Shown here in pieces: positions 11,087-22,160 of a stretch of DNA of 64,000 bases. The DNA comes from Pleodorina starrii (taxonomy: Eukaryota; Chlorophyta; Chlorophyceae; Chlamydomonadales; Volvocaceae), in contig BRXU01000005.1 in assembly GCA_030267565.1 (NCBI GenBank), positions 2,652,001 through 2,716,000 on the forward strand. Reading direction: 5' to 3'. The notes beneath the pieces were generated by a model. That model made no database searches. It saw only the letters and a program-made list of their open reading frames with translations, and was not told the DNA's origin. The position numbers and the translations under genes were made by a program. Position 1 is the first letter of the stretch; each line of letters starts with the position of its first letter.

Positions 11087-11445
11087 GAAAACTATGAGCA
11101 TGTACGATCGAAACAAGTAGCACAGGGTCCGCGCCGCCCCAGAGCACGCGCCGTAATGGCCGACTCAACCGCACGTGGATGTACGGCAAAAAGACGCCGA
11201 ACGTCGCTTGCACACATAACTCCTCACAGCCCCCATACAGCGGAATCGGACCGGTTTCCAAGAGCCGTAGCTAAGATGATGCCAAGCACACATGAAACCA
11301 ACATACGGTATAAACCGCAACCATGGATATAGCAGCCGGGAACCTAAAACCAAACCGCAAATTGTTTCGGCCGAACGAGATGGGAACCCTGCGAAAGTAG
11401 GTTCGTGTCTTGCAGAACGCCCCCTTCGCCGTGATATTCTTGTGT

Positions 11446-11463
11446 AAAACCCTAAAACCCTAA
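11446..11463 (+). repeat. Interstitial telomere-type repeat
   Basis: aaaaccctaaaaccctaa contains two CCCTAAAA-phase units. TTTTAGGG is the telomere repeat of Chlamydomonas and relatives. Confidence 0.6.
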
Positions 11464-13299
11464 GTGCTAACGAAAGGGGTGTCGAGAAGCAGGGCGGCGG
11501 CGCAACACCCGAACCGCACGCAGGGGACCAGCGGGCGCATGCACACGGCTTCTGCGCTCCATCACTGCCCAGACCAAGAAGGGAGAGACAAGGGAGAGAC
11601 AAGGGAACAGTGCCGGACACCTGACCCGGTCCGAATCCAACGACCCTTGCTCTTCGGGGCCGAGAAACCGCGCGCAGCGCGCCCCAGACAACGACCGACG
11701 CCCCCCGACACCCGTGCCCCTGCACAGCTTTACAGACCGCACGTGTACGCACGCACGCACGCTCAAGCACGCGTAGGCATGCATGCAAGGGATTCGCAAC
11801 ACCGCAACAACAAAAAATCTGCTACCTATGCACACGCCAGCAGGCGCGGACATGCCAAAAACTACAAACGCAATTATCACTGGATAAGGCAACGAAGGGC
11901 TAGGGGCTATGAAGGAGAGCGTTTTGGTACCTTCCCAGACGACCCGGCCAACGGGGCGTCAGGAGGAAATGCCTTTGCCGTCCAGCAAACGGTAAGCATG
12001 GCGCAGCCCGCCGCCTCGGTGACCGTTCAACGGAAAGCCGGCAGAACCAAAACCAAAGCCGCCCGGGAAGCCGAAACCTTCAAAAGTTGGTCACTGGACA
12101 TTCGCAGTTTACGACGGCACAGACGCGACTGCAGTGCAGGGGCCGCACGGCCACACAGCGCACACGACAACACGTGGACGGCAGGGCCGGCGACAGCAGC
12201 CGCCCGCGCCAAGCGTGGTTTGCTGTCGGTCCCCACCCAGACCCGCCATGTTCCCACCCCACCCCCTCCAGGCGCGCGCACAGAGAGCACGGTCGCCCTC
12301 CCCTGCGCCGCTGGCCCTGCCGCCGCAAGCATGCAGGGATGGACGCCGAAGGAGCGGGCCCCGACCCCCAAGCCCGGCTCGCGCGTAACACGTGCGCTGC
12401 GCGGCTGGGTGAGGAGGGTAGGCAAAGACCCCACGCGGACCGGAAGGCTGCCACACACACACGCACATCCCCGCCTGCCTGGCCCAGCCGCATGGCAACC
12501 CCAAGGGGGGGTCCCCGGCCGCAGCTCCAGGAAACTAAGCCCGACGAACGCCTCCGTGAAATGCTGCTCGGGCCCCACACGCCGCGTCTTCGGACGCGAC
12601 GGCGGCTTCCAATGCCATTCTTCCCCGCTCCTCCCTTCCCTCCCGGCCACGCACCAGGATCCTGGCACCCCGAACCGCGTGGCCTCATCACCAAGCGGCG
12701 AAGCGGGGCCCCCCTTGCGCAGACACGCTCCTTCGATTGCAGCAACACCGAACTGCCAAACCCTGCCTTGGTCTCCCTCACAACCACTCGCGCGACAGCA
12801 CACCGTGCGAGAACCGGCTGCGCCCTCCGGGCCTCACGAGAATGCGCGTGGCATGCAGTGCGCGGCTGCCGCCACCGTCTGCGTGCGCGCCCCGTCGTTA
12901 GGATGTACCAAACCCCATCTGGGTCAAGTTAAAAGCCGTAAAGTAGGGAAGGGACGAATGTTACTACCACGCCCCTCCCCCCTCACAATAGAATTCGACG
13001 GCTTGGCACAAGAGCCGCCCCCCCCGTTCTCAAGCGCTTCACGCTGCGCCGCCCCCGCCGTTCTGTTCTACCAGTCGAAACAAGACATCGCGGACACTCC
13101 ATTCTTCAAATCCTACTGGATCGACGTATCCCCTGCCGCCGCCGCCGCCGCCGCGTACAAGCCCTGGGTCATCCTGCCGTGGCCAATCGCAGCCGCAACT
13201 GCAATCACGCGCTTCCTGCTGCACGCCGGGACTCCACCATTACAAGACAAGGCGCGAGGTAGCAGCCGTGAGCCGCAGTCTCGCGATGTACGGCATTGA
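11464..13299 (+). other. Long open frame of doubtful coding status
   Basis: About 611 codons are open, but overlapping long frames exist on the opposite strand (about 12027-12803), the composition is Arg/Pro/Ala/Thr-rich throughout, it opens with a non-ATG codon immediately after a telomere-like tract, and no domain or conserved motif is visible. I regard it as a by-product of GC-rich intergenic DNA rather than a gene. Confidence 0.12.
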
Positions 13300-13910
13300 G
13301 CCGACTAGGAGCCGCCACGCGGCAGACACACGATACGTTGCATTGCGACAGCCGCGTGCCTCAGCTGCCGTTTAACATGTCATTGAGCAGTGCCTCCCAC
13401 TACCCCATCCCAACAGCCCATCCCAGCTACAGAGCCCATTAATTATCAGCACAGGGCCATTGACTATCAGCATCACCCGATCGCGTAGACATCATCCTCA
13501 GTCCGCCTCCGAGCATCCGGCCAACCTTCCCTCACACCCCATCTATCGCAGCTTCGCGCCGTTCGGAATGTCCTGAAATACGACTACTATTGCAGTGTTC
13601 CAAGCAACCATGTAAGCGCGCGGTCCCTGCGGGAAGCCGCCGCCGGCTTTCAGCCTGTCCGATGGACCGCGCGAAAAGTCATCGGGCGGGCGCGGGAGGA
13701 TGTCTGGAGGGCTTCCCGGCTGCCGCACCTGCCCGAGACGCCGCCGCGGCTGTCACCCTCACTCTTGACTGGCAGCGAGGGCGACATGGGACCAGAACAA
13801 AGACAGACACACCTAACTGCACGAAAACATGCCTACCTGCACAAACACGCGGCAAACAACTTCGCACCAGCACCATCGCTCTCTCTGTCGAGCGCACCAG
13901 GCCAGAAGCA

Positions 13911-13937
13911 CAAAACACCTAAAACCCTAAAACCCAA
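13911..13937 (+). repeat. Interstitial telomere-type repeat
   Basis: Contains cctaaaaccctaaaaccc, about two and a half units of the algal telomere motif, slightly degenerate at both ends. Confidence 0.6.
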
Positions 13938-14990
13938 AGACACACGCACACATCGAGCGTGGTGCACCAGATACGTCACAACAGCCAACCTGCCGGGGAC
14001 ATTGGAGGCAATCGAGTGCGGACATCATCTTATATTAAGCAATGAGGAAAGACCCGCGGCCGGCGCACTTGCGCACGCAGCAGGGAGGAGGACGCATACG
14101 AGTTCGCTGCCAACCTGCAGTAACCTGAAAGAGGCGGAAAAAGAGCTGGCTGCGTTCTGACTGCGTTCAAGACACACACCGCCCCCACCCCCACTTCGCC
14201 GCGCCGTTCCCTACCATCGCTGCGGTTCCGTCTTTATTACGGCGAAGCCCAGCGCACGACCCAGTGGCAACGGCGCAAGGGGCACACCTGCATAAGAACC
14301 GTTGTCGGGTATAGCAATAGTAAAACGGCACACGAGACGCGCTGCGCGCCGTCGGCCGCGCAATAAGAACTCTCATCACAACAGCTACCGGTATCCTCAG
14401 GCTCGCGCTGCCAATATAAACACAGGGTCAGGCCACAGACGCGAGCTCCTAGACGTCAGCTAGGCCCGCCGTGACCGGTCAGCAGCACCCCCGACAGGGA
14501 CCCAACCAAACCCCGGCGCCCGCCCCACGCCAGCATACGCACACGCTCATGTCCCAGCGCCGATTGAAAGCCTTCGCAAGGCAGCAGCAGCGCGCGGGCG
14601 CGGTACAGTGTCCCCCACCCAAACCACAGTTTGACGACATCCCGTGCGCTTCCCAACCCTTGCTCCGCCAGCCACTCGACGCACGCATCCACAAGAATGA
14701 CTGACTGACTGACTGGCTGGCTGACACATAGGCAGACCCTCCGCGATAAACACAAACAGCGCGAGAAGCCTTTCACGTAAAGCCCACCTGCCCCAGGTAC
14801 CGCGAGGAGTCTGCCCACGCGCGAAACTCTACAGAACCACCACCAACAAACCCCCGGCCCCGCATCAGGAGGAGCACACGCGCGCGCGGGCCGCCATCAC
14901 GCAGTTGCCGCCGGGAAGCGGACACCAGCATTCGACCCACGGGTCGATCCAGGCCTCCCCCCTGCCCGAGTGCCAGGCCCCGCCCCCGCT

Positions 14991-17900
14991 TCAGCAGTAC
15001 AGGCGCAGCGGCGGAGCCTGCGCGGCCTCTTCTGCGCTCCACCGCTGGAAGCTGTCCCGCATGGGGTCGAGCTCCGAGTCGCCGCCCGACGCCGCCAACG
15101 GACCGCCCCGCGCCACCGCCGTCCCCGCCGTCGTCGCCCCTTCCGCAGCAGCTGTGAACCCGGCTCCAGCACCGGCACCAGCTGCACCAGCTGCGGGCAT
15201 GCCAGGAATCGTCTCAGCTGCCGCAGCGCCGTATGAGCCGCAGCCCATCATCATCGGCCCAGCCGCCGCTGCCATAGCCCGCCAAGCTGGCGTGGCGCCG
15301 GTCCCGTCCGTGCCCACACCCACGCCCACGCCGCTTTGGACCAGCCACGGTGCCGTTGACAGTGCACTGCACCCGCCTCCATCACCGCCGCCGCTGCGCA
15401 AGCGGGTTGGCGCTGCGGCGGCGGCGGCCGGCATGGCCAGACCAGCAACGGGACTGTTAGCAGCGGCCGCCGGCGCAGACGCAGAGGCCGTGGCGGAGAG
15501 GGGCATCCTGGGCTGCTGGGCACTCGGCACCGCCAGGGGCTCCCCATGCGCCGGGAACGCGCCTGCGGCGGGGTACGGCAGCGGCGCCATCGCAGGACCG
15601 ACGGCATCCAGGGGGGCCTCCGGACCTTGGCGAGCTGGAGCGTACGGACCGTGTACGGCATGTACGGCGTCGTACCGAGCTCCGCACGCAGCCGGCGGCG
15701 GCGGCGCCTCAACCGCACCGGGTGCTGACACAGCGTAACGCCGCCGATACACGGCGGGGCCTCGCCTGTGGTACGGGTGACCGTAGTAGTAGGCATACGG
15801 CGGCGGAGGCGGTGGGGGGAAGGCCGGCGGCATGGCGCCACCGGGCGGCACCTCGCGCGAATAGGGGCTCCGGTAGTACGGCCTCACGCCGCCTGCGACT
15901 GCGCCGGCAGCGGCCATGGGTGGTCTCGGCGGAGCACCCGCCGCGCCACCCCGCACGGGGACCGCGTAAGGATGGTACGGCCAGTAATGGCCACCGTACG
16001 GCCAATGGCGGCCAGCCGGCGCATACGGATGCGCAGATTTGGGCGGCGTGAGGGGCGGATGGGTTGCGCCCGCCGCCGCGCCGCCGCCGCCCTGCGCGGC
16101 GGGCGGCAGCGCCGCCTCCGCAGCGGCCGCCGCCGGCAGGGGCGGCTCGGCCGCATTCCCTGCGGATGCGGCGGACTGGTCATGACGATCATCGCTCAAT
16201 GAGAAAGGCGGCTCCTCCTCCTGACACGACGGCTGCGAGGCGTACGACACATGCGCGTGAGGCAGCGGCGCAGCGCCGGCCTCTCCCGGGAGCGAGTGCG
16301 CCTGCAGTGGAGGCGGCGGCGCCGGCATCGCGCGCTGATGCGGCGGCGGCGGTGGGCCCCAGAATGGCGGTGGGTCGCGGGGCGGCAGCTCGTACATCTG
16401 CCGTGACACGGCCGGGTACTGCTGCTGCTGCTCATGCTGCGGATGCTGGTGCTGCAGTGGATTTTGGTCGCTGCGCGTTGCGGGCACCGGCGCAGACGCC
16501 GACTGCCGTAGCATGCCGTACGGGGTTGGAGACCAGACGTCCGCCTCCCAATCGCGCCGGCCCGCGGGTCTGCCCTCGGCGCTGGGGTCGTACGACCCGT
16601 ACGACGAAAGGTCGGCGGCCGCCCGTCCGGGATCGCCGCCGCTGCTCATCCAGCGGCTCGCGGCGGTGGTGGGGACGGACTCCAGGGAGGGAGCCTCGGG
16701 GAGGCGGCCCGAGGAGGCGTCGTCGAAGGCGCCGGGGCTGGAGCCGACGGGAGCGGCGGCGAGCGCGCCTCCGGCGCTCCCCCCAACGCCGGACGGCGCG
16801 GCGCCGGAGGGCGCACGCGCATGCGCATGCGTCGCCGCCAGTTGCGGCATTGGCGCTCCCAGACTGGCAGACAGGTGCGGACCGCTGGCAGCCAGGCCTG
16901 CGCCGCCGTCGCTGCCGAAACGCCGGTGGGCATAGCACGATGTAACGGCGGCGCCAGCGGCGCTGACCGTTGGGTTGTCGCCGGCCGATAGGCTGGGCCC
17001 CCATGCCAGGCTGGTTCGGACCGCGTTGATCTGGCTCGGCGCACCGGATGGGAGGGAGGGCTCTCCGTAAAAGGCCTGCGCCGTCGCGTCCTGCGGGGAA
17101 AGGGGCGCCCCGCCATCCGTGGCAGCCCGCCAACGACACCCGACGGCTGGCGCCCCAGGCGACGGCAGTTGATGCTGCCGCTGCTGGTGCTGTTGGTGTT
17201 GTTCCCGCTGCTGCTGCTGCACCCGCAACTGGCGCTCGTCTTGCTGCTGCTGCTGCTGGGACTGGGACTGGGGCTGCTGCGACTGCGACTGGGACTGCGA
17301 CGGCTGCGGCCTCTGCGACAAGTGCTGGGGTTGTCGCTGCCCGGCCGGCGGCCCGCCCCGATCAGCCAGCCCCGCCCCGCCGCCGAACAGGTACACGCCC
17401 GGCGCTACGGCGCCGTTCGGCCGCGTCTCCAGCGCGGTGACGCAGGAAGACCCCGCTCCAGGGACCTCTTCCAACGCGCGCACCCCCCCGCCCGCGCCGC
17501 CAGGGCCGCCCGCCGCCGCCGCCGCCGCTGCCGGCGTGGTTATCGTGGCCATCGTGGCAGGTGCACTGGCTGCTGCGCCATGCACAGCACCGCCAGCGCG
17601 GGGATCAGGGGCCGACGCAGGGTAGGGTGCCTGTGCCTGCGGCTCAGACTTGACGGCCGCCGTCGCGTGGGGTGGCTGCTGCCCCAACGTTGGCCCCTGC
17701 GCCAGTCCGTACTGCCCCAGCCCCCGCCAGTCAGCGCTCGGGCGGCCCGCCTGCTGCTGGCTCCAGGGACGCGGCCCCGGCGCGGCAGCCGCGGCCGCGG
17801 CGGCGGCGGCGGGCCCAGCAGCATCTTCGCCGACAGGTACGAAAGCCCCGCCATTCGCGGCGGCCGCCGTCTCTACATCGGCGTTGGAGCCCAGAGGTGT

Positions 17901-19871
17901 CCAGGCCCAAGCACCTGCGGCGCCGCCTCCGCCGCCAGTGCTCATGTCGGCATCCGTGTCGCTGCCGTCGCCGGGGTGGCCCGCGGCGCCGTTGGCCGCA
18001 GCCCTGGCCTGTTTGCTGGTCTTGCCGCACGGGCCGCTGCCGCCGTGGCCCTTGCCGCCGCCGCCGAGGCCGGTGGCGGCTGTGGCCTTTGCCGAGACGG
18101 AGACGGCCGCGGCGGCGATGATTCGCTGACGCCGCTGACGCGCCTTCCCGGTGAATACCGGCAGGCCGTGGCGTCCGAGCCAGGAGCCCAGCGGCTCCGC
18201 CGACTCCACGACACGGATGCTCCGATACCACTTGGCCATGAGGGAGCCGCCAAGCTGAGGGGAAGGGACGAGGGAGGCGGGTAACGAGAGGGGACGCACG
18301 GGCAGGGCGGGGGGAGGGGCGGTGTTCTTCAAATGCAAAGCGTCATTGGGGTCCGGGAGGCGCGGGAAATTAAATCGGCGCGGGGAAATGCCGTCGAGGG
18401 ACGGGGCGCCATCGGAGGCGCGTAAGGGAAACGCGACGAGGCCGTGATGTGGGTCGGGTCGACTGTGGGACCCATGGGCGGGATTTGGGGAAGGATGTTG
18501 ATGATGAAAATGGGTCGGATCCGGGCTTGGGCTTTTGTCGGCTTCGGCGTAGGTATAAAATGCAGGTTGGATGTGGGTCGTGAACTTCGATGTGTTTTTG
18601 GGTGTCTGTGTGTGTGGTCTTAGGGTTTTGTCATGTGCTGTTCTACATCACCATGGCACGGCGAATCCGCGACGCCTACAGCCGCTTCTGCCACTCCGCA
18701 GGCCGACCGGCGACCCACATCCCCATCCTTACCGTCCGCTCCCTTCCCGACCCACCTTTTCAAACCTGCTTCTGCTGACGAAGGACCCATCCACCAGGAT
18801 ACAGTCCACGCCCACCATATACCGATCAGGATAAAACATGCCGTACACAGCGGGCTTGCCGTCGCCGCCGTCCGCACCCCGCCGCGCCCCGCGTCCGCCG
18901 ACCGCCCGAGAGCCGCCACCCCCGGAGCCACGCTTCCTCTGGCCGTCGCTGTCCTCTTCTTCCGGGCCATCCGAGCCGCCCCACTGCTGCTGCTGCTGTT
19001 GATGCAAGGGCCCACTCGCTCCCCGTCCCCTCTTCCTCATAGCGGACCCCACTTGCGGCTGCTGCTGCTGCTGCTGCCGCTGGTGCTGCCGGAAGGCGTT
19101 CGGGCCGACCGTGACGCGGACCGGCGGCGGCAGCTTGGAAGCGGCGACGCCCTGCAGTGCCTCCTCTTTCGACTCCTCCGATTCGAGTGGCCGGCCGTCG
19201 CTGGACTGCCGGTGCCCCTGGTCCTCACACGCACCGAAGACGGCGACTCCGCCGGGATCGGCGGGTGCCTCAAACGCCAGGCCGCCCCCATCCTCCCCTG
19301 CGCACGTCCCGGCTGTCGCTGCCGCAGCCGCGGCAGCAGCAGCAGCCGCGGCGGCGGCGGCGGCGGCCGTCGTCACGGTGGGCGCGCATTGCGCGGCAGG
19401 CGTCGTCGGCAGGTGCAGCGGTGGCGAGCACCGGTCGACGGGGCAGGCGAGGCCGAACGCGTTCGCTTGCGGGAAGGGCGAGTTCATGGGCGATGCAGAC
19501 GGGTTTCGGGCCGCTGGGAGTTCGGGGCACTGGACCGTCCCGTCAGAGGCACTTGTGGCGCTGCCCGTGTCGCCGCCGCTGTTGGGGACGGCCGCCTCGG
19601 GGGAAGAGCTGAGCCGTGGGGCAGAGCTGAGCCGCAGCTGGTGCTGCTGCCGCGACATGCTTGGGGGGCTCGAAGACGGCAAAAACGCAGCTTCGGTCGC
19701 ATCCGAGGCGAACAAGCTTCCAGCACTGCCCCTTGGCGTAGTGCAGCCCGCTGAAACAGCTCGAGCGTTGGTGCTGCACAGCCGCTCGCCCGCAACACCA
19801 CCTAGTAGGAGGACGAGGACGGCAAGCGAAGGAAACATGAGGCAGCGTCGGAAGGTCACGGTACAGCGCAT
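14991..19871 (-). CDS. regA-like VARL/SAND-domain protein (putative transcriptional regulator)
   Basis: Two frames join across an intron 18755-18255: 19871-18756 ending FVSRSRFEK and 18254-14991 beginning LGGSLMAKWYRSIRV, with donor aaaag/gtgggt and acceptor tcccctcag, both phase 0. The join creates one domain: FYPDRYM, then CILVDGSF, SRFEK/LGGS, AKWYRSIRV and LGSWLGRHGLPV, followed by the basic KARQRRQ. This order matches the SAND-type VARL domain of volvocine RegA/RLS proteins, nuclear DNA-binding regulators; in Volvox, regA represses reproduction in somatic cells. The rest is low complexity: a poly-Ala tract and Gln runs before the domain, and more than 1,000 residues rich in Pro, Gln and Ala after it. 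The modelled product is about 1,459 residues. The first 28 residues look like a signal peptide, but they may be a translated pyrimidine tract before an acceptor at 19802 (exon start 19801), so a further 5' exon is likely; MSRQQHQ at 19658 is another start. Confidence 0.72.
18255..18755 (-). other. Intron splitting the VARL domain
   Basis: A 501-bp GT/AG phase-0 intron lies inside the SAND-like core, between FEK and LGGS. A plus-strand tataaaa at 18553 lies inside it and is probably fortuitous. Confidence 0.7.
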
Positions 19872-20984
19872 AACCCTCGTTCAAAAGTCGGGCGTGATCC
19901 CCTGATGGTTGCCCCCCGCCTGCCCTACGGTAGCCCAAGTGAGCGCTGGCGCAGGCAGAAAAAAGTTATTCGATAGATTGATAGCACGGCGCTGCCTGAA
20001 GCCCTGTGTGCACTCGCCATGTCCAAAAGAAGGTTGATTTCCCAGATGCGCACCTGAGGTACTGGCCGCCCCAGAGTGGTGCATTACCCTAGCAGTTGCT
20101 GCAGAGCCCACTGACGACGAAAGTATATTATCTAGGGCAGGAGCTCCGCAGTGCCATCGCTGCGCCATATTGCTGGCCGGTTCGAGTGGCCGGCCGGCAG
20201 CTGTATTTGCATGTGCGCCCAAGAATTTGCCAGTTGCATCGTGGCCAACCGAAGGATGAGCGGAAAATGCCAAGAAATCCCCGTCCTCATAGCCGCTCCA
20301 GATTGTCATTCCGGGTGCAACTTGCATCGTGTCGCGCTGGCGTCTCTTTCCTCGGCGTCTCCTTCTAAAGCCTCCTTACTGCCGCCTTAAGTAAGTGCTA
20401 GCCGAAACGGCGGGTTCGGGAGTGTGCGCCTCAGAGCCGGACAGGCCGGAACCTGTCGCCAACCTAACACAAATACCACATCAACTCCAAGTACACATCT
20501 TGACTGTAAACGGGCTCGAGAGGCGGGGTCCAAGCATCCCGCGTTTCCCTGACCACGTCAAGGGAATGCGCAGGACCGTAAAGGCTCCTGGCAGTTTCAG
20601 CGCCCTTACTATGTCATAATAAACGTGTCCAGAAGTTATACATAGGGCTAGATTGGGAAAGGCTTTCCGTAACCGGCTAGCCTTGCAGTGGTTGCAGAGC
20701 GGCGCAGAACCAGCTAGATTGTAAACTTGCCCCACTTCTCAAGGACACTCCATGTCAAGTACGACAATATGAAGGCAGCGCATGCCGACACAATACCTAA
20801 CAAAGTGCAACGACAGCGCCGGCCGCCGCAGCCCAGTTCGCGAAGCGCGTGCTTTCAGCAAAGGACATGCTGACGCACACGCGGGTACGACCCAGCGCCC
20901 TCGGGGCTACACATTCCCCACTCCCCCCAGCGCCGCACAAGTCCCCTCCAACTGACTCTCCACCCCCACCCCCCCCCCCCGAAG

Positions 20985-21037
20985 GATTCTTCTGATACGT
21001 TACCGTTCACGGGCTCCGGCCGATACTTGGATACCCC
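20985..21037 (+). repeat. Dispersed repeat family A
   Basis: Nearly full copy: ttctgatacgttaccgttca, then cgggctccggcc and a diverged gatacttggataccc end. Confidence 0.8.
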
Positions 21038-21487
21038 TCCCCCCCGTGGTGTCTGCAGGCGCCTCCCGCCAACAGTCCAACACAGACACCATCGCCGCCC
21101 GCCCCGCACCGATCATAGCCCCGTGCCACAACACGCCCCTCCCTCCTAACCCCACGCACCCTCACCCAGAACTCCACACACTCCCACCCGCCACGCAGCC
21201 GCGCTCCTGCTGCCGGCTGGCTCACTCCGGCTGCCCCCATGGGCCCCCCCCCTCAGCAAATCGCCGCAAGGCCGGACTCCCATCACACCCCTCCCCCTCC
21301 CCCTTCCATTCCGCACGCGGGACCCGGCAGAGGGCCGCGCCTCGGCCTTGACGCCCTCCCTTGACCGCAAGCTGCCTTGACAGAATCCGAACACCTCAAT
21401 CCACTTGACATTTAGCGCCCGTCATTGCCGCCCTCAGCTCCCCCACCCCACCCCATCCCCCGTAGACACGGGGTCCGCTCGCGGATC

Positions 21488-21545
21488 CGTTCGCTGAAGG
21501 CCGTCTCCGTCCCTTCGCTGCGGCATCTCCTGTCTTCTTACCCCC
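21488..21545 (+). repeat. Dispersed repeat family B
   Basis: Contains ccgtctccgtcccttcgctg followed by cgg, a pyrimidine-rich stretch and ttaccccc. Confidence 0.7.
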
Positions 21546-22012
21546 GCCCCCTCCCTCCCATGATCGAACGATCACATTCGGCGAATCACTCCATGCTCCT
21601 CCTGCACATGCCCATCCCCCCAAGGCCTTCCCTCTCCTCCCATCTCGGGGCGCGAGGGGCAGATGTCGGAACATGAAGGGCAATCCATTCGCGCCGCGCG
21701 CAGTCCTCCGTCCTCCCTCCCCTTTTCCGCACGGGGAAGCAAACCCCACGGAGGCACCACCAATGACACCAAACACATGCGCACGCGGGCAGTCGCGGGA
21801 CGAACGAACTAACGAACTACCGAACTACCGAACTAACGAACGCTCCATCGCGCAGGTAGTAACTGGTGTGTCAGGTAACGAGGTAAGAGCGAGCAGGCCT
21901 TCCGATTGGCACCATCCCCGTAGCCCCGCCCCGCCCCCACAACACGCGCGCAAAACCGCTGCCAACCCCCACCGCCCTCCTCCCGCCTATTCGTGGACTA
22001 CCCCCCCACACA

Positions 22013-22044
22013 CACGGGCTCCGGCCTATTCGTGGATACCCCCC
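22013..22044 (+). repeat. Dispersed repeat family A (3' part)
   Basis: Copy of cgggctccggcctattcgtg followed by gatacccccc. A further shorter piece, gcctattcgtggactaccc, lies just upstream at about 21985. Confidence 0.75.
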
Positions 22045-22085
22045 TCCCCTGCGTGAGACGCGATCCCAAAGTCCCCTCTCCCTCC

Positions 22086-22125
22086 CCGTCTTCGTCTCCG
22101 CTGCGGTATCTTTTTTCACCCCTCC
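22086..22125 (+). repeat. Dispersed repeat family B (3' part)
   Basis: cgtctccgctgcggtatc followed by a T run and caccccTcc. Confidence 0.65.
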
Positions 22126-22160
22126 CCACCCCCCACCCCAGCTCTCCGCTCTCCGCCCGC

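Larger units (their letters stand above)
9078..14990. other. Long intergenic stretch between HCP and the VARL gene
   Basis: The two flanking genes converge on this region. It holds direct repeats (10358-10583, 11033-11086), two telomere-like tracts, a tgac microsatellite near 14697-14724 and several long GC-rich open frames on both strands, none with a recognisable domain. Part of it is probably the long 3' UTR of the VARL gene. Confidence 0.5.
19872..22160. other. Intergenic region: VARL upstream side and sulfotransferase 3' side
   Basis: No supported gene. It should hold any missing 5' exon and the promoter of the VARL gene and the 3' UTR of the sulfotransferase-like gene. It carries repeat family A at 20985-21037 and 22013-22044 and family B at 21488-21545 and 22086-22125. 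Confidence 0.5.

Noticed and set aside
11464..13299. 611-codon plus-strand frame as a gene
   Set aside because: Overlapped by long minus-strand frames, uniform Arg/Pro/Ala composition, no motif and a non-ATG opening.
17169..18284. 371-codon plus-strand frame opposite the VARL gene, and other long plus-strand frames at 14905-18284
   Set aside because: Antisense shadows of a GC-rich coding exon; leucine/arginine-rich with no domain.
18551..18561. TATA-box-like tataaaa on the plus strand
   Set aside because: It lies in the VARL intron, and the plus-strand frames downstream are antisense shadows.
19800..19871. A signal peptide on the VARL protein (MRCTVTFRRCLMFPSLAVLV...)
   Set aside because: A nuclear regulator should not have one, and the hydrophobic stretch coincides with a pyrimidine tract ending in a good acceptor (tcctactag), so it is probably intron translated by chance.
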